Source: Desulfolutivibrio sulfodismutans DSM 3696 (GTDB lineage: Bacteria; Desulfobacterota; Desulfovibrionia; Desulfovibrionales; Desulfovibrionaceae). Taken from it: a stretch of 64,000 nt of DNA. The notes beneath the pieces were generated by a model. That model saw nothing but the letters and a program-made list of their open reading frames with translations. It was not told the DNA's origin and searched no databases. Shown here piece by piece: positions 58,786 through 64,000 of this stretch; the stretch's first letter is position 1; each line of letters opens with the position of its first letter. Both the position numbers and the translations under genes were made by a program. The stretch spans positions 3,245,001 through 3,309,000 of the forward strand of contig NZ_CP045504.1 of assembly GCF_013376455.1 (NCBI RefSeq). Reading direction: 5' to 3'.

Positions 58786-59958
58786 ATGACCCGGGCAACC
58801 GATGCCGGACGTCTGATCGCCGTGACCGGAACCCGGGGCATCCCGGCCACCTGGGGCGGCGTGGAGCGCCAATGCGAGGAATTGTATTCCCGACTGGCGG
58901 CCAGGGGCTTCGACATCCTGGTCTACGCCCGCCGGGGGTACGTGGAGGCCGGGGTGGCCAGCCATCGGGGGGTCGCCGTCAAGACCCTGCCCGCGCCGCG
59001 TTCCACCCATTTCGAGGCCCTGGTGCATACCTTTTTGTCCGTGCTGCACATGGCCTTTGTTTCCCGGCCGCGCATCGTGCACGTCTATTCCCAGGGGCCG
59101 TGCCTGCTGTTGCCCCTGGTGCGCCTTGTGTTGCCCCGGGCCACGGTCTTTTTCACCTGTGGCGGCCTGGACTGGCGGCGGCGCAAATGGAACGGCCCGG
59201 CCGCCCTGGCCCTGCGTCTGGGCGAATGGTTTTCGGCCCGGCTGACCGATGTGCGGATCATGGTCTCAAAAGACCTGGCCATATCCTACCGGGAGCGGTT
59301 TCACTGCGACTGCGAGGTCATCCACAACGGCGTCGCCCTCCCGGGAAAGGCCGATACCGGGCGCCTGGCGGACATGGGCCTGGACCCGGGCGGCTATGCC
59401 CTGTCCGTGGGGCGGCTGACCCCGGAAAAGCGGGTGGAGGACATGGTGGCCGCCGTGCTGGGCATGGCCGACCCGATGCCCCTGGCCGTGGTCGGGGACG
59501 AGGCCTCGGGGGCGGGCTATGCAAAGCGGCTTCGCCAGCAGGCCGGGGGATGTCCGGCGGTGGTGTTCACCGGTTACCGGTTCGATGCGGAACTGGCCGC
59601 CCTGTTCGCCGGGGCCATGGTCTTCGTCACCGCCTCGGATCTGGAGGGGTTCCCCCTGACGCTTCTTGAGGCCATGTCCTACGGCATCCCGTGCCTGGCC
59701 AGCGACATCGCGCCGCACCGGGAGGCCCTGGGGGACGATCATCCCTGGTTTTTCCCCGTGGGGGATGTCTCGGTCCTGGGGACCCTCCTGGAGGCGGCCG
59801 CGGCCTCCCCGGACCTTCGATCCGACATTGGGGAGCGGGGCAGAAGGCGGGTGAAAGAGGCGTTCAGTTGGGAGAGGGCGGCCGACGCCCTGGCAGCCCT
59901 TTACAACCGGGCGTTGGACCGGACGTCCCCGGAACGCGGGAAAACGGAGCGCCCATGA
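58786..59958 (+). CDS. GT4 glycosyltransferase, DUF1972/rhamnosyltransferase-like
   Basis: Second GT-B glycosyltransferase, 390 residues from ATG 58786 (AGAGGA upstream; an ATG two codons earlier abuts it). The N-terminal GTRGIPATWGGVERQCEELYSRL is the signature of the DUF1972-containing GT4 group (rhamnosyltransferase-like), followed by VYSQGPCLLLPLVR. The C-terminal donor domain has LSVGRLTPEKRVEDMV and VTASDLEGFPLTLLEAMSYGIPCLASDI. It likely adds a second sugar of the repeat unit. A 133-base gap separates it from the previous gene. It overlaps the next 38-codon gene (ATGA). Confidence 0.9.
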   Translation: MTRATDAGRLIAVTGTRGIPATWGGVERQCEELYSRLAARGFDILVYARRGYVEAGVASHRGVAVKTLPAPRSTHFEALVHTFLSVLHMAFVSRPRIVHVYSQGPCLLLPLVRLVLPRATVFFTCGGLDWRRRKWNGPAALALRLGEWFSARLTDVRIMVSKDLAISYRERFHCDCEVIHNGVALPGKADTGRLADMGLDPGGYALSVGRLTPEKRVEDMVAAVLGMADPMPLAVVGDEASGAGYAKRLRQQAGGCPAVVFTGYRFDAELAALFAGAMVFVTASDLEGFPLTLLEAMSYGIPCLASDIAPHREALGDDHPWFFPVGDVSVLGTLLEAAAASPDLRSDIGERGRRRVKEAFSWERAADALAALYNRALDRTSPERGKTERP

Positions 59959-60071
59959 GCGACAACAGACGACTGGTCAAATCCTATGTGATCCTGGCTG
60001 CGGTGCTGGTCATCGTGTTGAACATGATCCTGCTGTTTCATGTTCCCGACTTCCTTAAAGGGCTTTGGTAA
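59955..60071 (+). CDS. Small single-span membrane peptide, 38 residues
   Basis: Very short gene inside the exopolysaccharide operon: a basic N terminus (MSDNRRLVKS), one transmembrane helix (YVILAAVLVIVLNMILLF) and a short tail (HVPDFLKGLW). ATG 59955 overlaps the stop of the upstream glycosyltransferase (ATGA), and the next gene starts 3 bases after its stop; both tight junctions argue for a real gene. It may be a stabilising subunit of the sugar-phosphate transferase or of the polymer export machinery. No family recognised. Confidence 0.65.
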   Translation: MSDNRRLVKSYVILAAVLVIVLNMILLFHVPDFLKGLW

Positions 60072-60074
60072 GCC

Positions 60075-61511
60075 ATGTCATACTCTCTTCTTGAAGAACG
60101 GCGCAGGCTGGTGGAACGGCTGACCACATCGGCGGACATCCTCGGGGTGGCCGGGGCCTACCTGGCGGCCCTGGCCCTGTGCCTTCCGGCGGAGTCCGTG
60201 GCCTCCTGGGAGAGCGATTTTTTTATCTCCCTGCGGGTGCTTCTGGCCAACACCCTGGAGCTGCTTGTGCTGGTGGCGGCCCACTTGAGCCTTCGTCGCA
60301 ATGGCCATCACACGCTGGCCGGGGTGCATCCCGGCTGGTTGCGCCGGTTGTGGACCGACCGCCGGGAAACGCTGCTGGCCGACATGGGGCTGACCCTGTT
60401 TTTTTGGCTGATCCTGCGGGCCCAGTCCTCGCCGCTGGTCTTTATTCCCCTGTATCTCCTGTTATCGCCCCTTTTCGGGGCGCTCTTCCGTTTCCTTTTG
60501 TCGCTTTTGCTCAGGTCCGGGTTCGTTCGGCGCACCCGCCTCAACCTGATCGTCGTCGGGGCCAACGACCGGGGCCTGGAACTGTACCAGGAGAGCCAGG
60601 ACTATCCCTTCCTTGGGTTTTCCATCCTGGGGTTCGTGGACAGCGGCAACTACTGCGGCCAGGACATCCCCCTGCTCGGGGGGCTTGCGGACCTGCCCGC
60701 CATCCTGCGGGAGAAGGTGGTGGATGTCCTGGTCATCTGCCTGCCCATCCGCAGCCATTACGACGCCATCGTGACCGCCATGCGCGACGGCGAGGACCAG
60801 GGGATCCCCAGCGAATGTCCGGGCTCGTTTTTCCCGCCCAATTCCTGCAAGACGGGCGAGGATCCCTCGGGGCAGCCCATCCTGTCCATCTGCCCGGTGG
60901 CGGCCCCGGTCAGCCCCCTGTACAAGCGGGTTTTCGACGTCGTCGGGGCGCTGGTGCTGCTTGTGGTCTTCGCCCCGGTCATGATCCTGGCCGTCATCCG
61001 CATCAAGCTCGAGGACGGCGGCCCGCTGCTCTACGTCCAGCCGCGCGTGGGCCTGAACAAGCGCATCTTCAGCCTCTACAAGTTCCGCTCCATGATGGTC
61101 GACGCCGAATCGCGCCTGCCGGATCTGGAGGGCGTCAACGAGATGGACGGGCCGGTCTTCAAGATTTCGAGCGACCCCCGGGTGACCCGGGTCGGCCGCT
61201 GGCTGCGCAAATACAACATCGACGAGATGCCGCAGCTTTTCAACGTGCTGCACGGCGAGATGAGCATTGTCGGCCCACGGCCCATGTCGCTTCGCGACTA
61301 CACCCGCCTGACCGACGACTGGACGCGCCGCCGCTTCACGGTCAAGCCCGGCCTGACCTGCTACTGGCAGACCATGCCCAACCGCAACGCCATGCGGTTT
61401 TCCGAATGGATGACCCTGGACATGCGCTACATCGAAAACTGCAGCCTGTGGGAGGACGTGGTGATATGCCTACGGACCATTCCGGCCTTGTTGCGCGGCT
61501 CGGGCGTCTGA
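60075..61511 (+). CDS. Undecaprenyl-phosphate sugar-1-phosphate transferase (WbaP/PssY-like)
   Basis: Initiating glycosyl-phosphate transferase of exopolysaccharide synthesis: moves a sugar-1-phosphate to undecaprenyl phosphate at the inner membrane. 478 residues: four or five N-terminal transmembrane helices, a CoA-binding-like/NAD-fold domain ([19 protein letters not shown]), one more hydrophobic segment ([22 protein letters not shown]) and the bacterial sugar-transferase domain with [35 protein letters not shown] and [13 protein letters not shown]. The Asp-Glu catalytic pair region is intact. ATG 60075. It overlaps the next gene by 46 bases. Sugar specificity is unknown. Confidence 0.93.
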   Translation: MSYSLLEERRRLVERLTTSADILGVAGAYLAALALCLPAESVASWESDFFISLRVLLANTLELLVLVAAHLSLRRNGHHTLAGVHPGWLRRLWTDRRETLLADMGLTLFFWLILRAQSSPLVFIPLYLLLSPLFGALFRFLLSLLLRSGFVRRTRLNLIVVGANDRGLELYQESQDYPFLGFSILGFVDSGNYCGQDIPLLGGLADLPAILREKVVDVLVICLPIRSHYDAIVTAMRDGEDQGIPSECPGSFFPPNSCKTGEDPSGQPILSICPVAAPVSPLYKRVFDVVGALVLLVVFAPVMILAVIRIKLEDGGPLLYVQPRVGLNKRIFSLYKFRSMMVDAESRLPDLEGVNEMDGPVFKISSDPRVTRVGRWLRKYNIDEMPQLFNVLHGEMSIVGPRPMSLRDYTRLTDDWTRRRFTVKPGLTCYWQTMPNRNAMRFSEWMTLDMRYIENCSLWEDVVICLRTIPALLRGSGV

Positions 61512-62128
61512 CGGCGGCGGCCCTGGCCGCCCTCGTCCTGTGGCTTCCGGCCAGGGCCTGTCTGGGGCAGACCGCCCTGGAAGACGTGAACGAAAATTCC
61601 AAATACTATCTGCTGACCCTCTCCGGGCTGGCCGGCAAAAAGTCCTTTCAAGGCGTCCGGGGCATGCTCGTCCTGTCCGCAGCGCCGCCGGACTCGAACA
61701 ACAACTATGTGGTGACCATCAACGGCTGGCCGGAAGACAACGGGGTAAACACCTTCGTCTGGAACTCCAAGGACTCGCAGATGGAGTCCCTCTCCGGGCG
61801 GATGACCTGCCGCATCGCCAACTCCTATTCCGTCTCCCCGAACATTTTCTTTTTTCATCTGAGCCCGGCCCTGTTCAAACGTGAGGGCATGCTCACCCAG
61901 CGTGAGGGCGAGCGCATCCGCCAGGTGCTCAAGGAGGCCCTGCCCACCAAGGTGCAGGCCGTGGCCGGGGAGCTCACCCTGGACTTCACCGGGCAGCAGG
62001 TCACCGGGCAGGTCTGGATGAATGGATACGACTTTGTGGAAAAGGCCAACGTCCGCTACCGGGCGACATTTCAGGGAGAATTGACTGGTGAGCTCAAGTC
62101 CTCGCGGCGCGTCCGCAATCATGAATAG
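61466..62128 (+). CDS. Exported protein of the exopolysaccharide operon
   Basis: Unrecognised protein of 220 residues. ATG 61466 lies inside the end of the sugar transferase gene, with GGAGG 10 bases upstream; the overlap is 46 bases. Signal peptide (about 12-32, [20 protein letters not shown]). The mature part is a beta-rich domain (YVVTINGWPEDNGVNTFVWNSKDSQM, GELTLDFTGQQVTGQVWMNGYDF) without known catalytic residues. Its place between the initiating transferase and a propeller protein suggests a periplasmic role in polymer assembly or export. Ends with a short overlap into the next gene (ATGAATAG). Confidence 0.75.
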   Translation: MPTDHSGLVARLGRLTAAALAALVLWLPARACLGQTALEDVNENSKYYLLTLSGLAGKKSFQGVRGMLVLSAAPPDSNNNYVVTINGWPEDNGVNTFVWNSKDSQMESLSGRMTCRIANSYSVSPNIFFFHLSPALFKREGMLTQREGERIRQVLKEALPTKVQAVAGELTLDFTGQQVTGQVWMNGYDFVEKANVRYRATFQGELTGELKSSRRVRNHE

Positions 62129-64000
62129 GCTGGTGCTGTTCGTCGCCCTGTTTCTGGCCCATTCCCTGGTGGCCTGGGCCGCAGGCCCGGCCCTGATCCC
62201 GTCCGGATACGGCGGCGGCGGGCGGTTCACGGCCCTGGCCGTGGACCCGGGCGACCCGAACCGGGTCGTTGCGGGCTCGGACGTGGCCGGGCTGTTCGTG
62301 AGCCGCGACGGCGGGGACACCTTCGCGCCGCGCGGGGCGGGCCTGGGCGGTCTGGCCGTGGCCGGGCTGGCCTTCGATCCCGGGCGGCCGGGAACACTGG
62401 CCGTGCTGACCGACGAGGGCCTGTATCTCAGCCGGGACGGCGGCGACACCCTGGCCCGGCTGGGAGATATGGGCTACGGCGACCGCTTTTTCGGCTCCCA
62501 TCTGCTGGTCCCCCTGGGCGACGACCTTCTCGTGGCCACCCGGTCCCGGGGCGTCTTCCGCGTGGCCTGGCGGCAGGCCGCCCCGGCCGTCACCCCCGTG
62601 CCCGGGCTTGAGGGCCGCAAGGTCAACAGCCTGGCCCGGCTTGGCGACGACCTTTTCGCCGCCACCCCGGCCGGGGCCTTTGTGGTGCGCGACGGCCGGT
62701 TCGTGGCGGCCAACGCCGGGCTCGGGGCCGGGAGAAATCTCACGGACATGGCTGCCACGCCCGAGTCCGGCCTGTTCGCCGTGGAGGAAAGAAGCGGGCT
62801 GTGGCGCTATGACGCCGAAAAAAACACCTGGGAGCGGCCCGGTCCCCTGCCCGGGCTGCCCCCGGGGGCCAAATCCCCGGCCCGGTTTAAGGCCCTGGGC
62901 CTGGACCCGGCCGCCCCTGGCCGGGTGTTTCTGGCCACGCATCCGGACTACTGGCCCTATCTGTTGTTCGTCTCCGACAATGGGGGCCAGCGTTTTTCGC
63001 CGGTCACGGCGTTCACCCTGGCTCCGGACGGCCCGCCCAACTATCCCACGGGCCTGGAATCCGTGGAGGCCCTGGCCTTTGGCCCGGACGGCAAAACCGT
63101 CTTTGTGGCCGACTGGTGGAACCTGTGGAAAAGTCGCGACGGCGGCAACCGCTTCGAGCAACGGCACAAGGGCCTGCAAAACACGGTGGTCAACGCCCTG
63201 GCCTCCGTCCCCGGCCAGCCGGAAGCCATCCTGGCGGCCACGGCCGACAACGGGCTCATGGTCTCGTCGGACGCCGGAACGACCTGGGCCCGGAGCATGG
63301 CCGGGGTGGTCGACGGCCACGTCAAGGACATCCGCATAAGCCCCAAAGATCCGGCCAAACGCTATCTCCTGGCCGAACCCTGGAAGTCCGGCGACGCGGC
63401 CGGAACACGTACCCTGCACCTGTACCGCACGCTGGACGGCGGCGCGTCCTGGCAGGCCCTGCCGGTTACGGTCCCGGCCCGGACCCTGCCCGGGGCCTTC
63501 GCCAGCGGCCGTCCCACGCTTTTGGTCATTGATCCGGCCGACGACGACGCGGTCATGCTCGGCACGGGCGGGCACGGCCTGTTCCGGGTGGACGTCCCGG
63601 CCTTGATCCGGGGCGAGGCCTCCGCCGTGGCGGACATCGGGCGCGGCCTGTCCCGGCCCGTTTTTTTCGGTCCCCAGAGCCTTCTGGCCTTTGCGGAAAA
63701 GCCGGGCCTTTTGGTGGCGGCCACCGTGTCCGGGGGGATATGGCGCAGCCTGGACGGCGGCCATACCTGGACGGCCGCTGCGGCCCCGGGAGGCTTCGTG
63801 TTCTGCCTGGCCGCCGATCCCTCCCGGCCCGGGCATCTTCTGGCCGGACTGCCGGAAAAGCGCCTGCTGGAAAGCCAGGACTACGGGGCTTCCTGGAAGG
63901 AGCGGGCCCTGCCCGGGGCGCGTCCGCCGCACATCCCCGTCCAGGCCATGGCCTTTGATCCGGCCCGGCCGGGGCTTGTGGCCGTGGGCACGTCAGCCTA
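62121..64000 (+). CDS. Exported BNR/sortilin-like beta-propeller, cut by window end
   Basis: Partial gene; 626 codons are visible and it continues past 64000. Signal peptide (about 1-20, ending WAA). Repeated blades carry Asp-box motifs: SRDGGDTF, SRDGGDTLARLG, SDNGGQRF, SRDGGNRFEQRH, SSDAGTTWARS, TLDGGASWQAL, SLDGGHTWTAA. This is the BNR/Vps10 (sortilin-like) type seen in exopolysaccharide loci and some glycoside hydrolases, but no catalytic pair is obvious. ATG 62121 overlaps the previous stop by eight bases. As the last visible gene of the operon it may bind or process the exported polymer. Confidence 0.82.
   Translation, partial: MNRLVLFVALFLAHSLVAWAAGPALIPSGYGGGGRFTALAVDPGDPNRVVAGSDVAGLFVSRDGGDTFAPRGAGLGGLAVAGLAFDPGRPGTLAVLTDEGLYLSRDGGDTLARLGDMGYGDRFFGSHLLVPLGDDLLVATRSRGVFRVAWRQAAPAVTPVPGLEGRKVNSLARLGDDLFAATPAGAFVVRDGRFVAANAGLGAGRNLTDMAATPESGLFAVEERSGLWRYDAEKNTWERPGPLPGLPPGAKSPARFKALGLDPAAPGRVFLATHPDYWPYLLFVSDNGGQRFSPVTAFTLAPDGPPNYPTGLESVEALAFGPDGKTVFVADWWNLWKSRDGGNRFEQRHKGLQNTVVNALASVPGQPEAILAATADNGLMVSSDAGTTWARSMAGVVDGHVKDIRISPKDPAKRYLLAEPWKSGDAAGTRTLHLYRTLDGGASWQALPVTVPARTLPGAFASGRPTLLVIDPADDDAVMLGTGGHGLFRVDVPALIRGEASAVADIGRGLSRPVFFGPQSLLAFAEKPGLLVAATVSGGIWRSLDGGHTWTAAAAPGGFVFCLAADPSRPGHLLAGLPEKRLLESQDYGASWKERALPGARPPHIPVQAMAFDPARPGLVAVGTSA

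Noticed and set aside
62094-63932. Minus-strand open frame of 612 codons opposite the propeller gene
   Set aside because: The plus strand has seven Asp-box repeats and a signal peptide; the reverse frame is a shadow.
1-64000. CRISPR arrays, tRNA or rRNA genes, riboswitches
   Set aside because: No regularly spaced repeats, cloverleaf or conserved RNA motif was recognised on either strand; short or divergent RNAs could be missed without a covariance search.

Overview
The window is a GC-rich (roughly 65% by eye) bacterial chromosome segment. Multihaem c-type cytochromes, short ATGA/GTGA/TTGA gene overlaps, an anaerobe-style gene set and many deltaproteobacterial-looking proteins suggest a Desulfovibrionaceae-like sulfate reducer. 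That assignment is inference; no rRNA or tRNA is present to anchor it. I see no CRISPR array, phage or integron.

Layout. 1-2135 (minus): the 5' part of cobyrinate a,c-diamide synthase and a D,D-carboxypeptidase behind a sigma70-like promoter. 2694-5116 (plus): a tiny lipoprotein, a soluble GAF-type histidine kinase and a Phd/VapC-like toxin-antitoxin pair with a perfect 12-bp inverted repeat as candidate operator. 5121-9502 (minus): a hypothetical protein, a small HTH protein, acetyl-CoA synthetase, a LytTR regulator whose receiver has lost the phospho-acceptor Asp, and a UPF0178 protein.

9659-32138 is the centrepiece: a type IV pilus locus of the MSHA type. Two PilT-family retraction ATPases run leftward. 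Rightward run a PilM-PilN fusion, PilO, PilP-like, secretin (frameshifted), ExeA/MshM-like ATPase, PilB/MshE, an orphan HicB-like protein, PilC/MshG, the major pilin and three pseudopilins. These are followed by three paralogous minor-pilin-like proteins that share one hydrophobic stem but carry unrelated passengers: a beta-helix, an AT-rich unknown domain and an L-type lectin-like domain. Two sigma54 (-24/-12) promoter candidates and two matching palindromes suggest RpoN control. A lytic transglycosylase closes the locus.

32166-40921: an orphan HigA-like protein, an M41-like protein lacking the catalytic Glu, a HEAT-repeat/receiver protein, an operon of a membrane-anchored protein, a Gate-domain protein and an MltB-like transglycosylase, then a polysaccharide deacetylase and a large secreted beta-propeller.

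41095-50012 is a scarred accessory island. A MATE transporter gene is present as an intact copy (45034-46413), a 5' fragment (41338-41517) and a 3' fragment (49823-50012). Between them lie a truncated IS3-family element, an AT-rich sulfotransferase gene, a decayed second IS3-family element, and an AT-rich pair encoding a peptidoglycan-hydrolase-like protein and an exported unknown protein.

50110-53805 (minus) encodes a bd-oxidase-like membrane domain fused to an eight-haem cytochrome c, plus a membrane partner. 54050-56391 (minus) encodes a Cys-rich small protein and a SpoIIE-type phosphatase. 56671 to the window end (plus) is an exopolysaccharide operon: a CpsD/Wzc-like protein with a degenerate P-loop, two GT4 glycosyltransferases, a 38-residue membrane peptide, a sugar-phosphate transferase, an exported unknown protein and a BNR-type beta-propeller cut by the window edge. 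Together the window is dominated by surface functions: pilus assembly, adhesins, wall remodelling and exopolysaccharide.
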